A DNA stretch of 64,000 nt from CAZMGV01 sp964565925 (GTDB taxonomy: Bacteria; JAGRBM01; JAHCIT01): contig CAZMGV010000013.1 in assembly GCA_964565925.1 (NCBI GenBank), forward strand, positions 1-64,000, read 5' to 3'. Positions 9,158 through 16,594 of the stretch are shown here, in pieces. The notes under the pieces were generated by a model that was not told where the DNA came from, searched no databases, and saw nothing but the letters and a program-made list of their open reading frames with translations. The position numbers and the translations under genes are program-made. The first letter of the stretch is position 1; each line of letters starts with the position of its first letter.

Positions 9158-10531
9158 TCAGCCGCCTGCGGCAGCCGCCAGTTTTCCCGTCACAGGTTCA
9201 GTCTGCTCCACCTTCTGCGGCGCGAAGAAATCCACGATAAAAATAACCGCGCCGACGGTGAAGATCAGGCCGAACAGCAACCAGAGCTGGTAGCCCACCT
9301 GCATGGTCGGGTTTTCCTGTGCCGTGATGTAAGGCACGCCGTTGACCCGTTCCTGAACCGTCTGCACGACGCCGGCGATCATCGCGGCCGTGCACAGTCC
9401 GACCATCGAGAGCACCATGATCCAGAACGACCAGATATTGCGCGACTGCTTCCATTCTTCGGCCTCGATGCCGTTCAGCATCGGCAGCATGTAGGAGAAG
9501 AACGCCAGGTTGATCATCGCGTAGGCGCCGAAGAAGGCATAGTGCCCGTGCGACGCGGTCACCTGGGTGCCGTGCGTGTAAGAATTGATACCCGGCAGCG
9601 TCTGGGCGAAACCGATCAGGATGCCCATCGTCGACATGATCGTGCAGCCGATGGTCCACAGCATCGCCCCGCGATTGGGGTGGTTCCGTTTCGACTTCTG
9701 CTTCGCATAGACCGCGTAGATAATCATTGCGATGAACGCGAGCGGTTCGAGCGCGCTGAAGAAGGCGCCGATGAACAGCCAGTAGTTGGGTGTGCCGATC
9801 CAGTAGTAGTGGTGGCCGATACCCAGGATACCGGTGAAGAAGGTCAGCGAGACGACGACGTACAGCCACTTCTCCATCACCTCTCGGTCCACGCCGGTCA
9901 TCTTGATCAGCATGAAGGCGAGCATGGAGCCCATGATCAGTTCCCACGTGCCTTCCACCCAGAGGTGAATCGTCCACCACCAGTAGTAGGACTGCATCGC
10001 CTCGTTCTTGAAGAACAGGTTTCCGGGAATATAGAGCAGCGCCATCAGCGTGAGGCCCAGCAGCAGAACCATCTCGACGCTGGTGCGGCGGGCGCCGTTC
10101 CAGACGGTCATGATCGAGTTGAACAGGAACGTCAGCACGACGATGACGACGGCGACGTCGAGATAGGGCGGCAGTTCAAGGAACTCGCGCCCCTGCCAGT
10201 AGTGGAAGAAGATGTAGCCGATGAGACCCGCTACGCCGCCGCCCACGAAGGCCGCCAGCGTAATGAGCGCCAGCTTCGGTGAATACAGTTCGCGCTGGGA
10301 CTCTTCCGAGACGATATGGTACGTCGCGCCGAAGAACCCGATCAGCAGCCAGACGACCAGCAGATTCGTATGGCAGGTCCGGGAAACCTGGAAATCCAGT
10401 ATCCCTCCCGCCTGGAAATCCCCTGACACGAAGTGCAGGACCGATACCAGCCCCATGACCAGTTGCAGGGCAAAGAGGGCCAGCGCGATTCCGAAGTGCC
10501 AGCGTACGACTTTATTGGTTTCCGGATACAT
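9158..10531 (-). CDS. norB: Nitric oxide reductase large subunit (cNOR)
   Basis: Integral membrane catalytic subunit reducing two NO to N2O with electrons from NorC. Twelve hydrophobic helices are predicted in 457 residues. All key residues are present: heme ligands His54 and His328/His330, FeB ligands His189, His240 and His241, the FeB-side glutamates Glu193 and Glu197, and Glu262 and Glu116/Glu119 of the proton path. The short length and lack of an N-terminal quinol-oxidising extension make this cytochrome-c-dependent cNOR, not qNOR. AAAGGGAAC precedes the ATG, and norC lies 53 nt upstream. Confidence 0.97.
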   Translation of the reverse strand: MYPETNKVVRWHFGIALALFALQLVMGLVSVLHFVSGDFQAGGILDFQVSRTCHTNLLVVWLLIGFFGATYHIVSEESQRELYSPKLALITLAAFVGGGVAGLIGYIFFHYWQGREFLELPPYLDVAVVIVVLTFLFNSIMTVWNGARRTSVEMVLLLGLTLMALLYIPGNLFFKNEAMQSYYWWWTIHLWVEGTWELIMGSMLAFMLIKMTGVDREVMEKWLYVVVSLTFFTGILGIGHHYYWIGTPNYWLFIGAFFSALEPLAFIAMIIYAVYAKQKSKRNHPNRGAMLWTIGCTIMSTMGILIGFAQTLPGINSYTHGTQVTASHGHYAFFGAYAMINLAFFSYMLPMLNGIEAEEWKQSRNIWSFWIMVLSMVGLCTAAMIAGVVQTVQERVNGVPYITAQENPTMQVGYQLWLLFGLIFTVGAVIFIVDFFAPQKVEQTEPVTGKLAAAAGG

Positions 10532-10584
10532 GGTTTAGTTCCCTTTCGTGAAATCTGTGGTTGCGTACATGCTCGCCTCCCGCC

Positions 10585-11418
10585 TCAGAACGGGCTGTCG
10601 GCCGAGGGTGGCGGCGGCGCTTCCGGTTTGGGCGGAGTCGCCAGCGTGATGTGCGCGAGTTTCCCGTTCGGATTCCCGTCCGGTATGCCGCCCGAATGGA
10701 TGTTGATGTATTCGAGGTACTTGATGATGAGCTCGGTGTCCTCGTCGCTCAGCTGGAAATCCGGCATCTTGGTCTGCGCGTAGTCGGCATTGGGGACCTG
10801 AATTTCCTGCTTGATCCACTCGCGCGGCAGGCGGCTGGCCACGAAGGTGAGATCCGGGCTCGTGTTGCTGATGCTCCGCTGGCCGTTGACGCCGTGGCAC
10901 TGGATGCAGGCCAGCTTCTGGACGATCGCCTCGCCCTTGGCCTCGTCCGTATTGGGGGGGACCGCTACGCCCTTGGGCCACACGCCGGGAGGGGGCCAGT
11001 TGTTGCGGTTGATGCCGTCCAGGAAGCGGAGGAATTCGACCGTGTCGGTGATCTCTTCGTCCGTCATCTTGAGGTGCGGCATCTTGCGTCGGCCGACAGC
11101 ATTTTCAGGCGGACCCCAGTAGGCCGTCTGCGGATCCTTCAGCATATGCTCGATCCAGCCGGAACCCATGCGCTGGTAACTCACCGTGAGGTCGGGTGCG
11201 TAATAGGCGCCTTCGCCCAGACGGCCGTGGCAGTTGATGCAATTGTACTTTTCCCAGACGTCTTTTCCGCGGATGGCGGACTCGGTCAGGTTCTTCGTTT
11301 CCTGGGTGCGCTCGGCGGCGACGCTGTGAAAGTCGACGGTCATCGAGACCAGTGCGACCGCGCACGCAAGACTTCCCAGGACGAAGATATTTCTCGAGGC
11401 GGTTCGGGATATTGCCAT
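10585..11418 (-). CDS. norC: Nitric oxide reductase cytochrome c subunit with a second heme domain
   Basis: Membrane-anchored cytochrome c that feeds electrons to NorB. One transmembrane helix (about 11-28) precedes a typical NorC domain with CINCH (60-64) in the GKDVWEKYNC...GEGAYYAPD context. Unlike the usual NorC of about 150 residues, a second cytochrome c domain follows with CIQCH (171-175), giving 277 residues and two hemes; the C-terminus is Pro-rich. The extra domain may replace a soluble donor. I chose ATG 11418 because GGAGG lies 9 nt upstream, although the frame stays open to 11487. First gene of the nor block. Confidence 0.92.
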   Translation of the reverse strand: MAISRTASRNIFVLGSLACAVALVSMTVDFHSVAAERTQETKNLTESAIRGKDVWEKYNCINCHGRLGEGAYYAPDLTVSYQRMGSGWIEHMLKDPQTAYWGPPENAVGRRKMPHLKMTDEEITDTVEFLRFLDGINRNNWPPPGVWPKGVAVPPNTDEAKGEAIVQKLACIQCHGVNGQRSISNTSPDLTFVASRLPREWIKQEIQVPNADYAQTKMPDFQLSDEDTELIIKYLEYINIHSGGIPDGNPNGKLAHITLATPPKPEAPPPPSADSPF

Positions 11419-11511
11419 GTGACCAGTTCCTCCGGCGCGGTGGCGAGCGTGTGAGATCGACTGCTCTCGGGCGCCTGTGGAACACACTAGGGTTTATGGT
11501 CATTAACCATC

Positions 11512-11527
11512 TATGACAGTTGTCATC
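11512..11527. promoter_or_regulatory. TATGA-N6-TCATC site upstream of norC
   Basis: TATGA CAGTTG TCATC, a 9 of 10 match to the shared palindrome. It is the norC-proximal of two sites in the divergent norC/cytochrome c promoter region. Confidence 0.65.
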
Positions 11528-11552
11528 AGGGCCGAACGATTGCCTCATCCCG

Positions 11553-11568
11553 TATGACAGACCTCATA
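11553..11568. promoter_or_regulatory. TATGA-N6-TCATA site in the norC/cytochrome c intergenic region
   Basis: TATGA CAGACC TCATA, a full match. A -10-like TATCTT (11591-11596) lies 22 nt downstream on the plus strand, so it probably activates the lipoprotein cytochrome gene at 11607. Confidence 0.75.
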
Positions 11569-11606
11569 GGGGAGCGTCAGGGCATCGCCGTATCTTCAGT
11601 TACAGG

Positions 11607-12044
11607 ATGAGATCACTCGCTGCCCTGACACTCTTCATCGTTGCACTGGCTCTGTCTGCTTGCGCGCCAAGGTCCGTGGCCACGGCCGACAAAAGTCCCG
11701 CACCGTTCGCGTCCGCGGAACCGGTCCCGGCAAACGTTCCCGACTCCTTCAGGCGCGGCGAAAAGCTCTTTCGCAAATACGGCTGCCGGGCCTGTCACGG
11801 GTTCGGCGAGTTTTTCGGAAAATGCCCCGACCTGGCCGGTGTAACGGTGCGGGATTCTCCGCAGTGGATCCGCGACTGGCTCTCCGATCCGGAGAAGATG
11901 CGCCAGACCGACCAGTACGCGCGGGATCTGTCTGCGCGCTTCGAGACCGTCATGCCAAATCTCGGATTGAAGGCTTCCGAGATCGACGATCTGCTGGTCT
12001 ATCTGAAAGCGGAAGGGTCGGCGGCGCAGGCGGTCCAACCCTAA
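11607..12044 (+). CDS. Lipoprotein monoheme cytochrome c
   Basis: Membrane-anchored periplasmic cytochrome c of 145 residues. The signal ends in a good lipobox (LSAC, Cys19), followed by a Pro/Ala-rich linker and CRACH (60-64). A Met in VMPNLG is the likely sixth ligand. It is divergent from norC and shares its promoter region, so it is a plausible electron carrier between the b-type complex and NorC or NirS. The ATG at 11607 is chosen because it begins the signal peptide; the predicted transcript start would leave only a few leader bases, and no clear ribosome site is visible. Confidence 0.8.
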   Translation: MRSLAALTLFIVALALSACAPRSVATADKSPAPFASAEPVPANVPDSFRRGEKLFRKYGCRACHGFGEFFGKCPDLAGVTVRDSPQWIRDWLSDPEKMRQTDQYARDLSARFETVMPNLGLKASEIDDLLVYLKAEGSAAQAVQP

Positions 12045-12054
12045 TCGGAAGCCG

Positions 12055-12070
12055 GATGATGCCTGTCATA
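12055..12070. promoter_or_regulatory. GATGA-N6-TCATA site upstream of the Rieske/cytochrome b operon
   Basis: GATGA TGCCTG TCATA, 9 of 10 matches. A -10-like TTTAAC (12090-12095) follows 19 nt later and the Rieske ATG is at 12143. Confidence 0.62.
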
Positions 12071-12142
12071 AGTGCATTTCTGATAACGCTTTAACTTGAA
12101 AGTCAGGAAGTTCACCCGGATTCAACCGGAGGAGACATCGGC

Positions 12143-12619
12143 ATGAGCGAGGCAGCGGTACACGGCGGCACCAAGGCAGTCACCCGGCGCGATTTCCTCG
12201 ATACCGCAGCCATGGGTTCTGCCGCGACGGCGCTGTTCGCCGGGCTGCTCGGACTTCTCCGGATGCCCAAGCCCAACGTCCACTACGAACCCGATTCGAA
12301 GGTGCGCCTGGGATTCCCGGACGAGTTTCCGGAAGGAACCTCCCGGCTCATCGCGCGCCACAACATTCTGGTCACCCGCGACGACAAGGGCCTGCATGCG
12401 ATGTCGCTGGTCTGCACGCACCTGGGATGTGTCGTCCAGCCGGACGCCGAAGGCTTCAAGTGCCCCTGTCACGGTTCCGTATTCACCGGCGAGGGGAATG
12501 TCCGCAGCGGTCCCGCCCCCAAGGCGCTTCCGTGGCTCGAGATTACCCGTGCCGATGACGGAGCGCTGGTCGTGGACCTGAAACGGCCGATCGCTCCGGG
12601 AACCGTAACGATCGTCTGA
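12143..12619 (+). CDS. Rieske iron-sulfur protein
   Basis: High-potential [2Fe-2S] subunit of a cytochrome bc/b6f-type complex. A twin-arginine signal/anchor (RRDFL, Arg15-Arg16, helix about 22-40) leads to the Rieske fold, with ligands Cys91 and His93 (CTHLGC) and Cys107 and His110 (CPCHGS). Cys96 and Cys109 can form the stabilising disulfide. The 158-residue length is typical of short Rieske subunits. First gene of the five-gene operon ending at 17989. A GGAGGAG site lies upstream of the ATG. Confidence 0.94.
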   Translation: MSEAAVHGGTKAVTRRDFLDTAAMGSAATALFAGLLGLLRMPKPNVHYEPDSKVRLGFPDEFPEGTSRLIARHNILVTRDDKGLHAMSLVCTHLGCVVQPDAEGFKCPCHGSVFTGEGNVRSGPAPKALPWLEITRADDGALVVDLKRPIAPGTVTIV

Positions 12620-12663
12620 AACACCGGTGCGGGAGAGAAAGCCCGCCCAAAGAGGAGAACCAC

Positions 12664-13071
12664 ATGAACAAGAGAGCATCACTGGCGGCCCTGCTGCTTG
12701 GTATGGGATTGATTGCTGGAGGGACCGGAGCGCTGGCGGATTCCCCGAAGAAGGAAAAATCCGAAGCGAACGAAGAACTGTTCGAAAAGGGCAAGAAGGT
12801 ATTCAAGCGCAAACAGTGCTCCGGCTGTCACGCGATCGACTCGACGGAACTGGGCGAAAAGGGCCCGGGACTTAAGGGCGTCTACAAGCGCAAGAGCGAG
12901 GAGTGGATCCGCAAGTGGCTCACCAATACGGTCGCCATGGAAAAGACCGATCCGGAAATCATCGAACTGAAGAAGAAGTTCCCCGACGGGATGCCCGACC
13001 CGGAACTCTCGCCGGAACAGCTCGACCAGGTGATTTACTTCCTTTCCCAGGACGGGAAAGAGCCGAAATAG
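12664..13071 (+). CDS. Small periplasmic monoheme cytochrome c
   Basis: A 135-residue exported protein: signal peptide ending near ALA (about residue 25), a Lys/Glu-rich linker, then CSGCH (52-56) and a single cytochrome c fold with a Met in the GMPDPEL segment as probable ligand. It lies between the Rieske gene and the GltD-like gene and is surely part of the same transcript (ribosome site GAGGAGAA). It may be a fixed subunit of the complex, in the place of cytochrome c1 or f, or its mobile acceptor. The hexaheme protein at 16595 is the other candidate for the c1 role. Confidence 0.85.
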   Translation: MNKRASLAALLLGMGLIAGGTGALADSPKKEKSEANEELFEKGKKVFKRKQCSGCHAIDSTELGEKGPGLKGVYKRKSEEWIRKWLTNTVAMEKTDPEIIELKKKFPDGMPDPELSPEQLDQVIYFLSQDGKEPK

Positions 13072-13087
13072 GACCAGCGGGGATCAA

Positions 13088-14986
13088 ATGGACGAAGGGC
13101 CCAGATACCGAGTCGAGATACCGACGGACGGCTACTACAAGCAGCTGATCGCCTGTCAGTCCGGCTGTCCGGTACATACCGACTCAAGGGCCTACGTCCA
13201 GGCGATCGCGCGCGGTGAGTACGAGAAGGCGTATCTCATCGCGCGCGCCCCTAATCCGCTGGCGTCGATCTGCGGCCGTATCTGCGGGGCCCCGTGCGAA
13301 GCCGCCTGCCGTCGCGGCAAGATCGACGCACCGGTGGCTATCCGGCCGCTTAAAAGAGTCGTCACCGAACTCTACGGCACCGAGTCGGGCGTTCATACCC
13401 GCACGGAACTGCTCGAATGGATCGTCGGCCAGACCCCGCAGACCGAAAACGTCGACCGCGAGGATGTCCGCCAGCTCCGTGCCGACCTCCTGAACCGCCT
13501 GAAAAATCCGCCCAAGTCGGCACACTCGGTAGCCATCATCGGGTCGGGCCCGGCCGGGCTCGCCGCCGCACATGACCTGGCCATCTTTGGGATCAAATGC
13601 GTCGTATACGAGCGCGAGCCGGTGGCAGGCGGGATGCTGAGCGTCGGGATCCCCGACTACCGCCTGCCGCCGCATCTCATCCAGACCGAAGTGGACGTGA
13701 TCCGGTCGCTCGGAGTGCAGTTCATCACTAGTGTCGAGGTCGGCAAAGACACGACTGTCGAGAACCTGCTGGAGACCCATTCGGCCCTGATTGTCGCCAT
13801 CGGTGCCAAGGTCCCCCGGCCGCTCAGGATTCCGGGTGGGGATGCAAAAGGCGTATTCGGCGGAATCGATTTTCTCCGGCAGGTGGCACTTGGTGAGCCG
13901 ACCGAAATCGGCCGCCGGGTAGTCGTGATCGGTGGCGGCAATGTTGCCTACGACACCGCCCGCACTGCTGTAAGACGTGTGTACGTCGAGCGTGATGCGA
14001 CACGGATGGCCCGCAAGGTCGCCGCCCCCGGAGCGGAGGTCCACCTCGCCTGTCTGGAAGAACTCCACCAGATGCTGGCCGACCAGGTCGAAATCCTCGA
14101 GGGCGAGGAAGAGGGTGTTATCCGTCACAACGGCTGGGGACCGGCCGAAGTGCTGACCGACCCCGAGGGCCGAGTGAAAGGCATCAAGCTCTGCAAGGTC
14201 ATCTCGCTGTGGGACGAGGCCGGGCGGTTCAGTCCCAAGTACGACACAAACAACGTGCGCACCATTGAATGCGACACGATACTCGTCTGTATCGGACAGT
14301 CGGTGAACTGGACGCTTCTGGAAGGGGTCGAGGGACTCACCAAGGACGCCCGCGGGAATATCCCTTGCGACGCGGAGACCGGACGGACAGCGAACCAGAA
14401 GGTCTATATCGCCGGCGACGCCGCCTACGGGCCCAAGCTCGCCATCCATGCCATTGCCAACGGGAAGAAGATCGCGCGCCATCTGGCGCTGGATCTGGGC
14501 TATGCCGTCCCCCTAAAAAGCGCGACCGAAAGCAGCCACTCCCCCTGCGGACATTACTACCGGGAGGCCGGATACGAACGGCTCGGCCGGCAGTCGCCGC
14601 CAGCCCAGAGCGTTGAGGAGCGGCTCAAGTCTGTCCAGTCGCCCGTGGAGCGGACCTTTTCGCTGGAAGACGCGCGGTTCCAGGCCCACCGCTGCCTGTC
14701 GTGCGATGTGAATACGGTATTCGATTCGTCGCTCTGCATCCTTTGCGGCGGCTGCGTGGATGTCTGCCCGGAGGACTGTCTCAAGATCATTCCGGTCACC
14801 AAACTCGTGCAAACACCGGAGATCGCCGCCCTGGTCCGTGATCTCGGCGACGAGGCGGCCAATACCAGTTCAATCATCAAGGACGAAGACCGGTGCATCC
14901 GGTGCGGCCTCTGCGCCGAACGGTGTCCGACCAGTGCGGTCACCATGGAGCGGTTCAGTTTCCGGGAGGTCTATCAACATGGCTGA
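13088..14986 (+). CDS. GltD-like FAD/NAD(P) oxidoreductase with ferredoxin domains
   Basis: A 632-residue cytoplasmic flavoprotein resembling the small subunit of glutamate synthase and NfnB-type proteins. The N-terminus has the Cys set of the Fe-S domain (Cys23, 27, 62, 66, 70, 74). An FAD dinucleotide fold (IGSGPAGLAAA, about 150) and an NAD(P)H fold (VIGGGNVAYD, about 290) follow, then the second FAD contact GDAAYGPKLA. The C-terminus adds two 4Fe-4S ferredoxin motifs (CILCGGCVDVCPEDC and CIRCGLCAERCP). No glutamate synthase large subunit is nearby. It sits inside the Rieske/cytochrome b operon and overlaps the cytochrome b start by 8 bp, so I infer that it couples NAD(P)H or ferredoxin to the complex. 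Confidence 0.9.
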   Translation: MDEGPRYRVEIPTDGYYKQLIACQSGCPVHTDSRAYVQAIARGEYEKAYLIARAPNPLASICGRICGAPCEAACRRGKIDAPVAIRPLKRVVTELYGTESGVHTRTELLEWIVGQTPQTENVDREDVRQLRADLLNRLKNPPKSAHSVAIIGSGPAGLAAAHDLAIFGIKCVVYEREPVAGGMLSVGIPDYRLPPHLIQTEVDVIRSLGVQFITSVEVGKDTTVENLLETHSALIVAIGAKVPRPLRIPGGDAKGVFGGIDFLRQVALGEPTEIGRRVVVIGGGNVAYDTARTAVRRVYVERDATRMARKVAAPGAEVHLACLEELHQMLADQVEILEGEEEGVIRHNGWGPAEVLTDPEGRVKGIKLCKVISLWDEAGRFSPKYDTNNVRTIECDTILVCIGQSVNWTLLEGVEGLTKDARGNIPCDAETGRTANQKVYIAGDAAYGPKLAIHAIANGKKIARHLALDLGYAVPLKSATESSHSPCGHYYREAGYERLGRQSPPAQSVEERLKSVQSPVERTFSLEDARFQAHRCLSCDVNTVFDSSLCILCGGCVDVCPEDCLKIIPVTKLVQTPEIAALVRDLGDEAANTSSIIKDEDRCIRCGLCAERCPTSAVTMERFSFREVYQHG

Positions 14987-16580
14987 GCACGGTCAGGAAC
15001 CGCCGGTCCGGCATGACACGGTGAACGACCCGGAAAAGGATTTTTCCGAATCCGTATCCGGGCTGAAGGCCTTTACCAATAATCTGAAACGGATCGGCAC
15101 GTCGCTGAAGAACTCCGTCTTCCGGCACGGCTGGCCCCTCGACTCCGAGCGCGAACGTTCCCGAGCTGTCTTTCAGAACTTCTTCCTTCACGTCCACTCG
15201 ACCCGTACCCACAAGTGGAGCCTCAAGCCGACCTTCACGATGGGCCTCGGTGTGATGGCGCTGGCCTGCTTCCTTATTCTCTGTGTCACCGGCGGTTTTC
15301 TGATGATTTACTACCAGCCGGGCGTTCCGGAGGCCTACTCGACCGTGAAGGACCTGAGCTTTGTCTCCAGCGCCGGCAAATACGTCCGCAACATTCACCG
15401 CTGGGCGGCGCACCTGATGGTATTCACGGTGCTCCTGCATATGACCCGGGTGTTCTACACGAACAGCTACAAACCTCCGCGGGAAGCTAACTGGCTGATC
15501 GGCATGGGTCTGCTGGTCGTGACGCTGGGGCTCTCGTTCACAGGCTATCTGCTTCCCTGGGACCAGCTTGCCTACTGGGCCGTAACGATCGGCGCGAATA
15601 TCGCCGCCAGCCCCCGCGAAGTGACCGACGCTCTGGGGATCACGCGGGTATTCGACATCGGCGGACTCCAGAAGGAACTGCTGCTGGGCGGCGATATCGT
15701 CGGGCAGGGCGCGCTCACGCGGTTCTACCTGCTGCATGTCATCGTGCTTCCGGTCGCCGCGTTCATGCTGGCCGGGCTCCACTTCTGGCGGATCCGCAAG
15801 GACGGCGGGCTCACCCGTCCGGATCACGCGACCACTCCGGGAGATACCGGCGTGACCGGCAAGGCGGCTTTTCCGCTGACCAAGACCTACGGCCTGATGG
15901 CCATCGTCAAAGGGAAAACCCCCGCTGTCGACCGGGCGCCGGAAGGCACGGTGGCGTCGTTCCCCCATGCGTTCAGGGCGGAGCTCGCGGCCACCATGGT
16001 GGTGCTCGCGATCACCTGCATCCTCAGCTATTTCTTCGATGCCCCTCTCAAGGAGCTGGCCAACCCCCTCATTCCCGAAAACCCGGCCAAGGCTCCGTGG
16101 TATTTCCTGGGGCTCCAGGAACTGGTCAGTTACTCTGCTTTTGCCGGCGGCATGATGATCCCGATGCTGGTGATGGGCGGCCTGGCCTTCGTGCCGTTCC
16201 TGGACCGCGAGCAGGGTATGTCCGGCACTTGGCTCGACGAGGGCCGCGAACGGAAAGTGTTCCTCGTGTCGGTCCTGTACGGTTTCGCCAGCGTCATCTG
16301 CCTGGTTGCCTTCACGGTGAAGTTCGGCTGGCTCAGGCAGTGGAAACCCGACATCCCGCAGATCGTTATCACCGTGCTGAACCCGGGCACGATCCTCACC
16401 ACCTTGTATGCCGCCTATTCGCTTGTCGTGCTGCAGATGACCCGCAGCACCCGCAAGGGAGCTGTCGCCCTGTACACCTGCTTCCTGTGCGGTTTCATCG
16501 TTCTCACGATCGTGGGCGTGTACTTCCGCGGTCCCAACTGGCAGTTCTACTGGTCGCCCAGTGACTGGCCGCTCCACTGA
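14979..16580 (+). CDS. Fused b6/subunit IV cytochrome b
   Basis: Membrane cytochrome b of 533 residues, the quinol-oxidising core of the complex. The two heme b pairs are visible: the first His pair (IHRWAAH...LLHMTR) is 14 apart, the second (LLHVIV...LHFWR) 15 apart, the b6-type spacing. A subunit IV-like C-terminal half is fused on, and its PEWY-equivalent reads APWY. A hydrophilic N-terminal extension of about 60 residues precedes the first helix. The start overlaps the preceding gene and has GGGAGG upstream; the frame is open further upstream, but only inside that gene. Confidence 0.94.
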   Translation: MAEHGQEPPVRHDTVNDPEKDFSESVSGLKAFTNNLKRIGTSLKNSVFRHGWPLDSERERSRAVFQNFFLHVHSTRTHKWSLKPTFTMGLGVMALACFLILCVTGGFLMIYYQPGVPEAYSTVKDLSFVSSAGKYVRNIHRWAAHLMVFTVLLHMTRVFYTNSYKPPREANWLIGMGLLVVTLGLSFTGYLLPWDQLAYWAVTIGANIAASPREVTDALGITRVFDIGGLQKELLLGGDIVGQGALTRFYLLHVIVLPVAAFMLAGLHFWRIRKDGGLTRPDHATTPGDTGVTGKAAFPLTKTYGLMAIVKGKTPAVDRAPEGTVASFPHAFRAELAATMVVLAITCILSYFFDAPLKELANPLIPENPAKAPWYFLGLQELVSYSAFAGGMMIPMLVMGGLAFVPFLDREQGMSGTWLDEGRERKVFLVSVLYGFASVICLVAFTVKFGWLRQWKPDIPQIVITVLNPGTILTTLYAAYSLVVLQMTRSTRKGAVALYTCFLCGFIVLTIVGVYFRGPNWQFYWSPSDWPLH

Positions 16581-16594
16581 CGGAGGAGGCTGAA

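Noticed and set aside
13184..14482. 432-codon minus-strand frame inside the GltD-like gene
   Set aside because: Fully contained in a gene with clear FAD and Fe-S motifs; no ribosome site or family pattern.
13088..14986. Calling the flavoprotein a glutamate synthase small subunit
   Set aside because: No gltB is nearby, extra ferredoxin domains are present, and the gene is embedded in a respiratory operon.
14955..16577. 540-codon minus-strand frame opposite cytochrome b
   Set aside because: Its translation is His/Arg/Glu-rich and disordered, the usual antisense image of a membrane protein gene.
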